This document shows, one piece after another, positions 23,893 to 32,289 of a DNA stretch of 64,000 bases. The notes beneath the pieces are model-generated. The model was not told the origin of the DNA and made no database searches. It saw only the letters and a program-made list of their open reading frames with translations. How positions within the stretch are numbered: position 1 is the stretch's first letter; the number at the start of each line of letters is the position of its first letter. Origin of the DNA: Granulicoccus phenolivorans DSM 17626 = NBRC 107789 = JCM 15570. Lineage in GTDB: Bacteria; Actinomycetota; Actinomycetes; Propionibacteriales; Propionibacteriaceae. Both the position numbers and the translations under genes were made by a program. The stretch spans positions 1 through 64,000 of the forward strand of contig NZ_AUHH01000010.1 in NCBI RefSeq assembly GCF_000423085.1. Reading direction: 5' to 3'.

Positions 23893-24714
23893 TCACCGAC
23901 CTTGCTGCGCGACCGCCTCGGTGGCTTCCATCTCGGCGACGAAGTCCCGTTTGCTGGCCTGCCAATCGTTCTCGGTCATCCCGATCCGCCAGTACCCGGA
24001 GATGTGCACGTGGTCCTTGGCGACCCCGTGATCCACGAACAGGAATCGGCGCAGATCCTTGATCATCTCGGCGACCCCGTGCACGAACCAGCGCACATCG
24101 CCGTCGGGCACCCCGGCCGCCCGCACCGCCTCGACCAGGGCATGTCCGGGCAGCCCGTCGCGATGCACCCAGGTGATGTCCGCCCCCGCGGGCAGACCGC
24201 CCTCGGCGTCCGGACCGGAGACCTCCACGAAGACCTTGGCCGGCCGGTCCCCCAGCGCGTCCAGGGCCGCACCGATCGCCGGCATCGCCGCCTCGTCGCC
24301 GACCAGCACGTGCAGGTCCGCGGCCGGATCCGGCGACCAGGCACCGCCGGGCCCCAGGAAGCCGATCGAGTCACCGGCCCGGGCGTTCTTCGCCCAGGCC
24401 CCGGCCAGGCCGGTGTCCCCGTGCACGACGAAGTCGACCTCCATCGTCTGGGCAGCGCGGTCCAGCGAGCGGATCGTGTAGGTCCGGGTCACCGGCCACA
24501 GCGCCCGATCGAACTGTTCCCGGATCTGCTCGGGGTCGAACGGCCAGGCGTACGGCGCCCCGGCCGGCGGGAACAGCAGTTTGATGTAGCTGTCGGTGAA
24601 CTCCGGTTCCAGCGACCCCACATCGGCTCCACCGAAGGTCACCCGGAGCAGATCCGGAGTCACCCACCGGGTCGCGATCACCTGGGCCGAGCGAGCCGTC
24701 CGCTTGTTCGCCAC
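23893..24714 (-). CDS. Siderophore-interacting protein, FAD/NAD(P)H type (273 aa)
   Basis: SIP/ViuB family. The FAD-binding barrel includes RTYTIRSLDRAAQTMEVDFV (R-x-Y-T motif for FAD) and HGDTGLAGAWAKNARAGDSI. The NAD(P)H domain begins LHVLVGDEAAMPAIGAALDAL and ends with GYWRIGMTENDWQASKRDF, the conserved C-terminal SIP motif. It reduces Fe(III)-siderophores in the cytosol. GTG 24714 is preceded by AAGGAG seven bases upstream. No siderophore transport genes are adjacent. Confidence 0.92.
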   Translation of the reverse strand: MANKRTARSAQVIATRWVTPDLLRVTFGGADVGSLEPEFTDSYIKLLFPPAGAPYAWPFDPEQIREQFDRALWPVTRTYTIRSLDRAAQTMEVDFVVHGDTGLAGAWAKNARAGDSIGFLGPGGAWSPDPAADLHVLVGDEAAMPAIGAALDALGDRPAKVFVEVSGPDAEGGLPAGADITWVHRDGLPGHALVEAVRAAGVPDGDVRWFVHGVAEMIKDLRRFLFVDHGVAKDHVHISGYWRIGMTENDWQASKRDFVAEMEATEAVAQQGR

Positions 24715-24867
24715 GCGTACTCCTTGCGTTGAAAGGGCCCGATCACCGAGCCTTGGTAAGGACATCCTAATCAGCTATCGGACGGCGTCGAATCCGGCCG
24801 ATCGAGCCCTTGCCAGCCGCACCCCCGCGCGCAAGGATCGAAGCATCGTTCCCACCCAGGAGGATCC

Positions 24868-25263
24868 ATGGCCAGCAAACTCAACCCATACCTGACGTTC
24901 AACGGCAACTGCGCCGAAGCGATGCAGTTCTACGCCTCGGTGCTCGGTGGCACCGCCCAGATCATGTCCTTCCGCGACTCCGGCATGGACGCCGACGGCG
25001 TGATGCACGCCTCGCTGGAGACCCCCGACGGCTACTCCCTGTTTGCCTCCGACTTCATCGAGGGCATGGGCGACTCGCTGCAGGTCGGCAACAACATTCA
25101 GGTGAGCATCTCCGGCGACGACGCCAAGCTCGCCGACTACTTCACCGCACTCGGCGAGGGCGGCCAGGTTCTGGTCCCGCTGGCGAAGCAGCAGTGGGGC
25201 GCGGAGTACGGGCAACTGCAGGACAAGTACGGCATCCGCTGGCACGTCAACATCGGCGGCTGA
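24868..25263 (+). CDS. PhnB-like VOC family protein (131 aa)
   Basis: Glyoxalase/bleomycin-resistance fold of the PhnB/3-demethylubiquinone-methyltransferase-like group: PYLTFNGNCAEAMQFYASVLGG, then DGVMHASLETPDGYSLFASD and the C-terminal GQLQDKYGIRWHVNI, the usual D-x-F/Y-G-x-x-W end. The clear VOC metal ligands of glyoxalase are not complete, so catalysis is uncertain. RBS AGGAGG precedes ATG 24868. Confidence 0.88.
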   Translation: MASKLNPYLTFNGNCAEAMQFYASVLGGTAQIMSFRDSGMDADGVMHASLETPDGYSLFASDFIEGMGDSLQVGNNIQVSISGDDAKLADYFTALGEGGQVLVPLAKQQWGAEYGQLQDKYGIRWHVNIGG

Positions 25264-25289
25264 CGCCCCCGCATTCCGGCAGGGTCGAC

Positions 25290-25856
25290 TCACTCCGGCA
25301 GGGTCGGCGGCGGATCGATCACCCCGTAGTGCAGGGGAAAGATCCCCGCGGCCCGGTCGGCCACCCAGAACTCGAGGGTGGTGCGCACGGTGCGGAAGGC
25401 GAGTTCGTCCCACGGAATCCCATCGGCGTGGAACAACTGGCACTCCAGGGTCTCCACCCCGGGATCGAGCTCGATGTCGCGCAGCGTGGCCAACCAGAAC
25501 AGATGCACCTGCTCGACGTGGACCACATCCAGCACCGAATACAGCGCCCCCAGATCAATGTGTGCGCCGGCCTCCTCGGTGGTCTCCCGGATCGCACCGT
25601 CCGAACTGCTCTCCCCCGCCTCGAGGAAGCCGGCCGGCAACGTCCAGTAACCGTGCCGCGGCTCGATCGCCCGGCGACACAACAGCACCTGGTCGCCCTG
25701 CCAGACCGGGATCGTGCCGACCACGTTGATCGGATTCACGTAATCGATGAAGCCACAGTTCGGGCACACCGCGCGGGTTCGGTCCTCCAGCGGCGGTACG
25801 CGGCGCTGCATCGGGGTGCCGCAGTTGCGGCAGAACTTGGCTTCGGGCTTCGGCAT
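25290..25856 (-). CDS. Nudix hydrolase with N-terminal zinc ribbon, NudC-like (188 aa)
   Basis: A zinc ribbon of four Cys (FCRNCGTP at 8-15 and VCPNCGFIDYVNP) precedes the Nudix domain. The Nudix box reads GFLEAGESSSDGAIRETTEE-AG, with all metal-binding Glu residues. The arrangement resembles NADH pyrophosphatase-type and related ADP-ribose/NAD hydrolases, but NudC's SQPWPFPxS motif is absent, so the substrate is open. The ATG at 25856 was selected because the ribbon starts there; the upstream extension is unlike protein. Confidence 0.88.
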   Translation of the reverse strand: MPKPEAKFCRNCGTPMQRRVPPLEDRTRAVCPNCGFIDYVNPINVVGTIPVWQGDQVLLCRRAIEPRHGYWTLPAGFLEAGESSSDGAIRETTEEAGAHIDLGALYSVLDVVHVEQVHLFWLATLRDIELDPGVETLECQLFHADGIPWDELAFRTVRTTLEFWVADRAAGIFPLHYGVIDPPPTLPE

Positions 25857-26008
25857 GGGCCAACTGTAGAGGCTGCCCCTGACCCGCGCGCGGCGGCGAA
25901 CCGGATGTCGGTCCCCGGCCATTCGGTCCCCAGCCATGAGGACAGAATCTGTCCGGCCAGCCGCCTACGCTGAACTCAGCATCAGCCCCGGCTCCCCTGG
26001 AGGACGAC

Positions 26009-26512
26009 ATGACCACGCTCGAAAGCACCGACCTGATCGAGGCACTGGATCGCCACCGCAACTTCCTGCTGTTCACCGCCGGCGATCTCACCGACGAGCA
26101 GGCCCGGACCACGAGCACCGTCAGCGTCCTGACCATCGCGAGCCTGCTCAAGCATGTCGCCGACACCGAGGAACAGTGGTTCGCCTTCGCCGATCGGGGG
26201 CAGGAGGCCTTCGGCGGCGCCGGGCGGGCCGGGGCCAATGTCGAGTGGGAGGACACCCGGTTCGTGCTCGGGCCGCAGGACACCCTGGCGCATCTGATCG
26301 GCCGGGTCCGGGAGGTCGGGGCGGCCTCCGCCGAGTTCCTGCGCGGCGCGGATCTCGACGCCACCCATCCGCTGCCCGCGGCCCCGTGGTTCGAGCCGGG
26401 CGCGGCCTGGTCGGTACGCCGGGTGGCGCTGCATGTCCTTGCCGAGATCAGTCAGCACGCCGGCCATGCCGACATCATTCGGGAGGCCATCGACGGCCAG
26501 CACACCATGTGA
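26009..26512 (+). CDS. DinB-family (DUF664) protein (167 aa)
   Basis: Four-helix DinB-like fold. Conserved His residues for a metal site occur in LLKHVADTEEQWF (first) and in ALHVLAEISQHAGHADIIREAIDG (the HxxxH...H pattern). In actinobacteria DUF664 proteins include mycothiol-dependent enzymes; that role is possible but not shown. It begins 28 bases after a GGAGG-containing leader and stands alone between two minus-strand genes. Confidence 0.85.
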   Translation: MTTLESTDLIEALDRHRNFLLFTAGDLTDEQARTTSTVSVLTIASLLKHVADTEEQWFAFADRGQEAFGGAGRAGANVEWEDTRFVLGPQDTLAHLIGRVREVGAASAEFLRGADLDATHPLPAAPWFEPGAAWSVRRVALHVLAEISQHAGHADIIREAIDGQHTM

Positions 26513-26536
26513 CACCCCGGGCGTCCCGGGCCCGGG

Positions 26537-27337
26537 TCAGCCGGGGAACACCGTTCCCCGCAGCAGCGTGGCGTGATCGCGCAAGCGACCGCCGGGCCCG
26601 TCCAGCAGGGCCATCGCCGCCACCTGATCGTCGACACTGCGCGCGGCACGCCCGGCCGCCCGGGTCAACCGGGCTCCCAGGGCCCGGGCCACGTCGGCCA
26701 ATTCCAGCCAGGTTCCGGTCGGCAGAATCAGCTCCCGCAACGCGGGCAGCCCGAGCAGCACCTCGGGATGTCGCAGCCGGGCCCGGTCGGCGTCCAACAC
26801 CGCCAGCGCGGACGCATCAGCCAGTTCCGCGCAGTCGATCTCGGCGTTGGTGATGTGCAGTTCGCGTACGCCCCGGGGCCCGGCGTCGGTCAGCCCGGTC
26901 ACCTCCTGGCCATGCACCGAGGTGAACCGGCCCCGGATCCGCCGCAGATCGATGGTCGGCCACTGGAACAGGTCCAGCTCATCGGTCCCGTCCGCGGCGG
27001 GATCGGGCGTCGCGCGCAGGATCCTGGTCCAGCCGACCTGGACGTCGATGCGCCGCCCGACCGCGACCAGCACGGCCCATTCGCCGTCCGGGGTGAACGA
27101 ACAACTCAGCGAAATGGTCCGCTGCGGGAAGGCCGCCTCGAGCGCGCCCCCGAACTGCTGCCGGGTCTCCTCGAGTTCCTGACTGCGCCGCGGTTCCCGG
27201 GGAAATGGGACCCGGCGGCGCCGCAGACCCCACCCGTAGCATCCTTCGTGATGACGGACATCGGTGAGGGCCCAGGCCGCCGACGCGTACGCCTGGGCGG
27301 CCACCTGGACGGCGTCATCGAGCACGGTCTGGGCCAT
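26537..27337 (-). CDS. Uncharacterised protein next to SelO (266 aa)
   Basis: Starts ATG 27337, five bases after the SelO stop, so it is probably translated from the same mRNA. The N-terminal half (VLDDAVQVAAQAYASAAWAL, then SFTPDGEWAVLVAVGRR) is not recognised. Residues ~150-240 are leucine-rich with short repeating strands (GVRELHITNAEIDCAELADA, PEVLLGLPALRELILPTG), reminiscent of LRR-like packing. No catalytic motif is seen. Association with SelO suggests a role in, or as a target of, protein AMPylation, but that is inference from position only. Confidence 0.65.
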   Translation of the reverse strand: MAQTVLDDAVQVAAQAYASAAWALTDVRHHEGCYGWGLRRRRVPFPREPRRSQELEETRQQFGGALEAAFPQRTISLSCSFTPDGEWAVLVAVGRRIDVQVGWTRILRATPDPAADGTDELDLFQWPTIDLRRIRGRFTSVHGQEVTGLTDAGPRGVRELHITNAEIDCAELADASALAVLDADRARLRHPEVLLGLPALRELILPTGTWLELADVARALGARLTRAAGRAARSVDDQVAAMALLDGPGGRLRDHATLLRGTVFPG

Positions 27338-27342
27338 GCCAC

Positions 27343-28737
27343 TCAGGTGCCGCAGTAGGTGACGAAGGACGCGTCGGTCCCGCGCGCCAGATCCTCCAGC
27401 CCGGGGCGGGCGGTGCAGGGATCGGTGACCGCCCCGAGCAGGCGCTGCAGTTCGCCGAGGTCGCCCTCCTCGGCGGCCAGCAGGGCCAGTTGCAGGACGT
27501 GGTTGCGCGGGATGTACATCGGATTGACCGTATCCATCGCGGTCACGTCGGGGCCCTGGGCCGCCCAGCGGGCGGCCCAGGCCTCGAAGGGCGCCGGATC
27601 CGCGAACGCCTCGGCCGCGGTGCCGGCGGCCAGGGCACGGAAGAACCCGGTCCAGTCGACGGAGTCGCGGGTCAGCAGTTCCAGCAGTTCCGGCTGCAGT
27701 TCGGCGTCCGGCTCGCCCAGCCCGAGCTTGCGCGCCAGGCCGGTATCGAAGGCTCGGTGGTAGTCGGCGGCGAAGCCGGTGAGCACCTCGGTGGCAATCT
27801 CCACCGCACGGTTGCTGTCGGGGTCGAGCAGCGGCAGCAGCGTCTCGGCGAACCGGGCGAGGTTCCACTGCGCGATGGCCGGCTGGTTCCCGTACGCGTA
27901 GCGGCCCTGCCGATCGATCGAGCTGAACACCGTCGCGGGGTGGTAGCCGTCCAGATAGGCGCAGGGCCCGAAGTCGATCGACTCGCCCGAGATCGTCATG
28001 TTGTCGGTGTTCATCACGCCGTGGATGAAGCCGATCAGCATCCACTGCGCGACCAGGTCCGCCTGGGCGCGGGAGACCTCGGTGAGCAGGGCCCGGGCCG
28101 GTTCGAGGTCGTCGGCGCGCTCGGGGTAGTGCCGCCGCAGCGCGTAGTCGGTCAGGGCGCGGACCTTCTCGGTGCCGAGCTGGGCGGCGTACTGGAAGGT
28201 CCCCACCCGCAGGTGGCTCGCGGCGACCCGGCACAGCACCGCGCCCGGTTGCAGATAGTCCCGGTGCACACCGGCGCCGGTGGTGACCACGGCCAGCGCC
28301 CGGGTGGTCGGGATGCCGAGCGCGTGCATCGATTCCCCCACCACGTACTCCCGCAGCATCGGGCCGAGCACGGCGTACCCGTCCCCGCCGCGGGCGAAGG
28401 GCGTACGCCCCGACCCCTTCAGGTGCAGGTCGCGGCGGCGCCCGGCGGTGTCGCGGAGTTCGCCGAGCAGCAGGGCCCGCCCGTCGCCCAGTTGCGGCAC
28501 GAAGGTGCCGAACTGGTGCCCCGCGTACGCCTGGGCCCAGGTCGGCGACCCCGCCGGCACCGTGCCGACCAGCATCGCCACCCCCTCCGGGCTGCGCAAC
28601 CACTCCGGGTCGAGGCCCAGCTCGGCCGCCAGCGGCTCGTTGATGAGCACCGGCCGCGGATCGGGGAAGGACGCGGCCTGCCACGGCACCGACAACTCCG
28701 GCACCGCCTCGGCATAGGTGTATTCGAAGCTGACCAT
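27343..28737 (-). CDS. selO: SelO-type protein adenylyltransferase (YdiU family, 464 aa)
   Basis: Pseudokinase-fold AMPylator. Conserved blocks: QAYAGHQFGTFVPQLGDGRA (ATP-binding N-lobe), HLKGSGRTPFARGGDGYAVL (Lys and glycine loop), LREYVVGESMHALGIPTTRA, WMLIGFIHGVMNTDNM (catalytic region with Asn/Asp), IDFGPCAYLDGYHP (DFG-like Asp), and MYIPRNHVLQLAL. The C-terminus ends YCGT, as in many bacterial homologues without selenocysteine. The enzyme transfers AMP to Ser/Thr/Tyr of redox-linked proteins. Length is typical. The next gene starts 5 bases downstream. Confidence 0.95.
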   Translation of the reverse strand: MVSFEYTYAEAVPELSVPWQAASFPDPRPVLINEPLAAELGLDPEWLRSPEGVAMLVGTVPAGSPTWAQAYAGHQFGTFVPQLGDGRALLLGELRDTAGRRRDLHLKGSGRTPFARGGDGYAVLGPMLREYVVGESMHALGIPTTRALAVVTTGAGVHRDYLQPGAVLCRVAASHLRVGTFQYAAQLGTEKVRALTDYALRRHYPERADDLEPARALLTEVSRAQADLVAQWMLIGFIHGVMNTDNMTISGESIDFGPCAYLDGYHPATVFSSIDRQGRYAYGNQPAIAQWNLARFAETLLPLLDPDSNRAVEIATEVLTGFAADYHRAFDTGLARKLGLGEPDAELQPELLELLTRDSVDWTGFFRALAAGTAAEAFADPAPFEAWAARWAAQGPDVTAMDTVNPMYIPRNHVLQLALLAAEEGDLGELQRLLGAVTDPCTARPGLEDLARGTDASFVTYCGT

Positions 28738-28792
28738 GTGTTCTCCTGCGGACTGACCTCCAGCCTAGCCAACCGGGCCGACAGTCGGCGGC

Positions 28793-29218
28793 TCACTGCA
28801 GCGTGCGCAGGTAGGCCAGAGCCGGTTCGGTGAACGGTGCCGAGCGGTGGGTCTGATTGCTCACCTGGACCACCGTGGTCTCGGCGGTGCCGACCAGGGT
28901 GCCGTTCTGGAAGAGGCCCTGGACCAGGCCGATCGAGGAGTTGCCGATCCGGTTGATCCGGGTTCCGATCCAGACCTCGCCGGGATAGGTCACCTCCGCC
29001 AGATAGGACAGGCTGACCGAGGCGAGCACGAACTCCATGTCATCCCCGGGTACGCCCTGCTCGCGCGCGAACAGCATCTCCACCCGCCCGGTCTCCAGGA
29101 ACGTCGCGAAGACCGCGTTGTTCACATGGCCCTGCCGGTCGGTATCGCCGTACCGCAGCTTGTCGAACGTGCGGTGCGGGAAATCCTCCAGGGTCGGAGT
29201 CGGTTCTGCCTCGGCCAT
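28793..29218 (-). CDS. Acyl-CoA thioesterase, 4HBT/hot-dog fold (141 aa)
   Basis: Hot-dog fold of the 4-hydroxybenzoyl-CoA thioesterase group: RYGDTDRQGHVNNAVFATFLETGRVEML contains the diagnostic D-x-x-G-H-V-N-N. The helix and strands that follow (VLASVSLSYLAEVTYPGEVWIG, GTLVGTAETTVVQV) complete the domain. Acyl chain specificity cannot be predicted. It is monocistronic and divergent from the FUSC gene. Confidence 0.9.
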   Translation of the reverse strand: MAEAEPTPTLEDFPHRTFDKLRYGDTDRQGHVNNAVFATFLETGRVEMLFAREQGVPGDDMEFVLASVSLSYLAEVTYPGEVWIGTRINRIGNSSIGLVQGLFQNGTLVGTAETTVVQVSNQTHRSAPFTEPALAYLRTLQ

Positions 29219-29301
29219 CAGCTCTCCTCGAGTCGGCGATGGGCCAAGTCTGGCACCTGCCGACCGGGATAGGTTGGGTCGGTACCCGCGACAGGAGAAC
29301 C

Positions 29302-30438
29302 ATGGTCACCCCGAGTGAGAATCCTCTCCACCTGAAGAACCTGATCACCCTGGGGCCGGCGAAGACGGATCTGTGGGTGTCGGTGCGTTGTGCGCTGGGG
29401 ATCTTCCTGCCGCTGTTCGGACTGATCCTGGCCAACCGGCTGGATCTCGCGGTGTTCGCGGTGTTCGCCGCGTTCACCAATGTCTACGGCCGGGTGCCCG
29501 GCCACGTCGACCGGCTGCTCACCCAGCTGAAGGTCGGTGGGACGTTCTGGGTGACCATGCTGGCGGGCTATCTCTCCTCGCGCTACCTGATCGATCACAG
29601 TTCGCCGACCTGGCTGTGGACGGTGACCGGACTGACCGCGATCGTCAGTGGTGTGGCCACCGCCTGGGCGGGGTACACCCGGATCCGGCCCGGCGGGTCG
29701 CTGTTCCACATCTTCGCCTTCGCCGCGATCGCGTCGAGTCCGGCCACCGCGCCCCTGGGCGACGGGATGTTCGTGGCCTCGGCCACGATCGGGCTGGCCC
29801 TGGTGCTGGGCCAGTTGGGTCGACTCAGTCCGTCGCGGCGTACGCCCTGGACGGTGACCGCACCCCGGCCGCTGTCCCCCGGGGAGCGCAGCGACGTGGC
29901 GGTCTCGGTGCTGATGCATGTCCTGGCGGTGTTGGTCAGCGGGGCGGTGTCGACGCTGCTGTCCTCGGTGCTGCACATCGGGCACACCTACTGGGCCCTG
30001 GTCGCGGCGGTGGTTCCGTTGGCCGGTCACACCACCCGGCACGGCATCGCCCGCGGCGTACACCGGATTCTCGGGACGTTCAGCGGGCTCTGCGTGCTGG
30101 CCCTGATCATGCTGTGGCACCCGCCGCTGTGGGTGATCGTGCTGGTGATCGGCCTGTGTCAGTTCATGACCGAACTGGTGGTCAACCGGAACTACTTCTT
30201 CGCCCAGACGTTCGTGACCCCGCTGGCCCTGCTCGGCAGCACGATCGGGCACCCGTTGACGACCCAGACGATGATCGACCGGCTGGTGGAGACGATCATC
30301 GGCTGCGGGGTCGGGATGATCGGGGTCGTGGTCCTGTCCACGGTGCTCGGGGCCCGGCGCCGGCGCCGGCTCGCGCAGGATCCCGATGCCCCCGATGACG
30401 ATCCCGACGATCTGGCGGCGCCGAAGCCGGACAGCTGA
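29302..30438 (+). CDS. FUSC/aromatic acid exporter-like membrane protein (378 aa)
   Basis: Two bundles of hydrophobic helices (from FLPLFGLILANRLDLAVFAV, then TFWVTMLAGYLSSRYL, LTAIVSGVATAWAGY; later LMHVLAVLVSGAVSTLLSSVL, YWALVAAVVPLAGH, GLCVLALIMLWHPPLWVIVL) surround a soluble linker, as in FUSC_2 proteins. The motif YWALVAAVVPLAGHTTRHG-x5-HRILGT is the conserved FUSC core (xR..G.lxG). It may export aromatic acids or other small anions. ATG 29302 follows AGGAG. Confidence 0.85.
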   Translation: MVTPSENPLHLKNLITLGPAKTDLWVSVRCALGIFLPLFGLILANRLDLAVFAVFAAFTNVYGRVPGHVDRLLTQLKVGGTFWVTMLAGYLSSRYLIDHSSPTWLWTVTGLTAIVSGVATAWAGYTRIRPGGSLFHIFAFAAIASSPATAPLGDGMFVASATIGLALVLGQLGRLSPSRRTPWTVTAPRPLSPGERSDVAVSVLMHVLAVLVSGAVSTLLSSVLHIGHTYWALVAAVVPLAGHTTRHGIARGVHRILGTFSGLCVLALIMLWHPPLWVIVLVIGLCQFMTELVVNRNYFFAQTFVTPLALLGSTIGHPLTTQTMIDRLVETIIGCGVGMIGVVVLSTVLGARRRRRLAQDPDAPDDDPDDLAAPKPDS

Positions 30439-30469
30439 ACCGGCTCAGCCCGCACTTGCGAGCACGTCA

Positions 30470-30505
30470 CCGGCCCCGGCGAGCGCTTTCGCTCGTCGGG
30501 GCCGG
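30470..30505. terminator. Bidirectional stem-loop terminator
   Basis: 16-bp stem CCGGCCCCGGCGAGCG/CGCTCGTCGGGGCCGG with one mismatch and a CTTT loop, lying between the convergent FUSC and DUF4342 genes. Confidence 0.75.
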
Positions 30506-30537
30506 GACACGGCACAGCAGGTTCGTCGCGGTGGTGG

Positions 30538-30831
30538 TCAGGCGTGGAAGCCGGTGTCGGAGGGAGTGTCGTCGGTCCGCTCGACCTCGAGGGTCAGCTT
30601 GGCCAGGACGCCCCCGACGGCGGCGATGATCGCGACCGGGGTGGCCCACAGCAGGGTGGCAACCCCGCCGGCGACACCGAAGGTCAGCGGAAAGGCCATG
30701 ATCTGGTTGCCCTTGGCGTTGCGGATCACGACTCGCTTGGCACTGGCATCGCGGAACAGCTCCTTGAGCTTGTGCACGATCTGGCCGCCGGTCGTCTCGA
30801 TCTTCTCGGTATAGCTGCGCTGGTTGCTCAT
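30538..30831 (-). CDS. DUF4342-type small membrane protein (97 aa)
   Basis: The segment QIVHKLKELFRDASAKRVVIRNAKGNQI followed by PLTFGVAGGVATLLWATPVAIIAAVGGVL matches DUF4342: an amphipathic N-terminal helix, the strand-like R-V-V-I-R-N, then a hydrophobic hairpin and a charged tail (LEVERTDD). Function is unknown. Start ATG 30831. Confidence 0.75.
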   Translation of the reverse strand: MSNQRSYTEKIETTGGQIVHKLKELFRDASAKRVVIRNAKGNQIMAFPLTFGVAGGVATLLWATPVAIIAAVGGVLAKLTLEVERTDDTPSDTGFHA

Positions 30832-30896
30832 GTCTCAAGGCTAGGCGCCCGGCGGGCCCGCGACCTCGGAGGTCTCCCCGAGTTCGACCCTGAGGG

Positions 30897-31328
30897 CTAC
30901 TTGGCCATCCCGTAGAGGTGGTCGACGCTCAGCTTCAGCACTCGCCGATGTTCGTCGGCCATTGCTCGGCGGTACTCGTCCCAGTCCGGGTGATCCTTGC
31001 CGGCGATGGTGCGGTACAGGTCGACCAGTTCGTCGCTGCCGGCGTCCCCGGGCACCTCGGTCACCGGCGACAGGGTCACCGCGCCGTCGGCGACGGCGTA
31101 CTCCCAGTCGCTGGCGCCGCGCACATGCATCACCGCACGCGGATCGCGGATGACGTTGCGGGTCTTGGCCCGATTATCGGTGACCGAGACCCGGATCAGA
31201 TTCGTTTCGGGGTCGTAGTGGTACATGACCGTCGACAGCTGGGGTCGCCCGTCCTTGCGGATGGTCGCCAGGACGCCGATCTTGTGCTTGCGCAGAACGT
31301 CGCGAAGGGCTTCGGGGTTGGGTGCCAT
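30897..31328 (-). CDS. PPOX-class F420-dependent oxidoreductase (143 aa)
   Basis: Split beta-barrel flavin/deazaflavin-binding fold. IGVLATIRKDGRPQLSTVMYHY is the hallmark N-terminal hairpin, and IRVSVTDNRAKTRNVIRDPRAVMHV contains the T-[KR]-x-R-N-[IL]-x-x-D-P motif typical of F420-binding PPOX proteins (Rv1155-like). F420 use is inferred from this motif and lineage. Divergent from the polymerase-domain gene; the two starts are 35 bases apart. Confidence 0.9.
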   Translation of the reverse strand: MAPNPEALRDVLRKHKIGVLATIRKDGRPQLSTVMYHYDPETNLIRVSVTDNRAKTRNVIRDPRAVMHVRGASDWEYAVADGAVTLSPVTEVPGDAGSDELVDLYRTIAGKDHPDWDEYRRAMADEHRRVLKLSVDHLYGMAK

Positions 31329-31363
31329 GGTGCGACGCTACCGCCTGGGCCAGACTGGGGGCC

Positions 31364-32272
31364 ATGGCCAATCAGCGCACCGCGGTCGAGGTCGACGGTT
31401 TCCGGGTCGAGGTGACCAACCTGGACAAGGTGATGTATCCCGCGACCGGGCTCACCAAGGGGGACGTGATCGCCTACTACCAGGCGGTCGCGCCGGTGCT
31501 GATCCCGCATGCGCGCAACCGGCCGGTGACCCGGAAACGGTGGGTGCACGGGGTCGGGACGCCGGAACACCCCGGGCAGGTCTTCTTCCACAAGAACGTG
31601 GAGGCCAAGCACGCGCCGGCGTTCGTCGAGCTGCGCGAGATCGTCCACCGCGAGGGCACCAACCTGTACCCGCTGGCGAACAACACCGCCACCCTGGTCT
31701 GGCTGGCCCAGCTCGCGGCCCTGGAACTGCACACCCCGCAGTGGCGCTTCGCCGAGACCGTCGACGCCGACCGGCACGCCGATCAGCTCCCCCCGGATCG
31801 GCTGGTCCTCGACCTCGACCCCGGTGAGGGGGCCGGCCTGCCCGAATGTGTCCGGGTGGCGCTGCTGATCAAGGAGGTGCTGGACGGGATGGACCTGGTC
31901 TCGGTGCCGGTCACCAGCGGGTCGAAGGGCATTCACGTGTACGCCGGGATGGACGGCGGGCTCACCACCGAGCAGACCTCCGACATCGCCCGGCAACTGG
32001 CGCAACTGCTCGAGCAGCAACATCCGGACCTGGTCGTCTCCGCCATGCGCAAGGATCTGCGGGGCGGCAAGGTGTTCCTCGACTGGTCGCAGAACAACCA
32101 GAACAAGACCACCGTGGCCCCCTACTCGCTGCGCGGCCGGCAGCACCCGACCGTGGCCGCACCCCGGTCCTGGGACGAGATCGATGCCGACCTGCGCCAG
32201 CTCGAGTTCGATGAGGTGCTCGAGCGGATCGCCACCCACGGCGACCTGCTCGCCCCATTGCTGCCGGACTGA
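31364..32272 (+). CDS. Stand-alone LigD-type polymerase domain protein (302 aa)
   Basis: Archaeo-eukaryotic primase-type PolDom of NHEJ ligase D. The N-terminal VEVTNLDKVMYPATGLTKGDV is the family signature. Metal-binding Asp pair sits in RLVLDLDPGEG, followed by SGSKGIHVYAGM (nucleotide-binding SGSKG-x-H) and LRGGKVFLDWSQNNQNKTTVAPYSLR with the third acidic residue. No ligase or phosphoesterase domain is fused. It would fill or extend DNA ends with ribonucleotides, alongside Ku and a ligase encoded elsewhere. Ku is not in the window. Confidence 0.93.
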   Translation: MANQRTAVEVDGFRVEVTNLDKVMYPATGLTKGDVIAYYQAVAPVLIPHARNRPVTRKRWVHGVGTPEHPGQVFFHKNVEAKHAPAFVELREIVHREGTNLYPLANNTATLVWLAQLAALELHTPQWRFAETVDADRHADQLPPDRLVLDLDPGEGAGLPECVRVALLIKEVLDGMDLVSVPVTSGSKGIHVYAGMDGGLTTEQTSDIARQLAQLLEQQHPDLVVSAMRKDLRGGKVFLDWSQNNQNKTTVAPYSLRGRQHPTVAAPRSWDEIDADLRQLEFDEVLERIATHGDLLAPLLPD

Positions 32273-32289
32273 GCCGCCCGTCGGTCACC

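Noticed and set aside
25273-25305. Short direct repeat (TCCGGCAGGGTCG twice) at the end of the zinc-ribbon Nudix gene
   Set aside because: Only two 13-base copies, one of them overlapping the gene's last codons. No palindrome, and no evidence of function.
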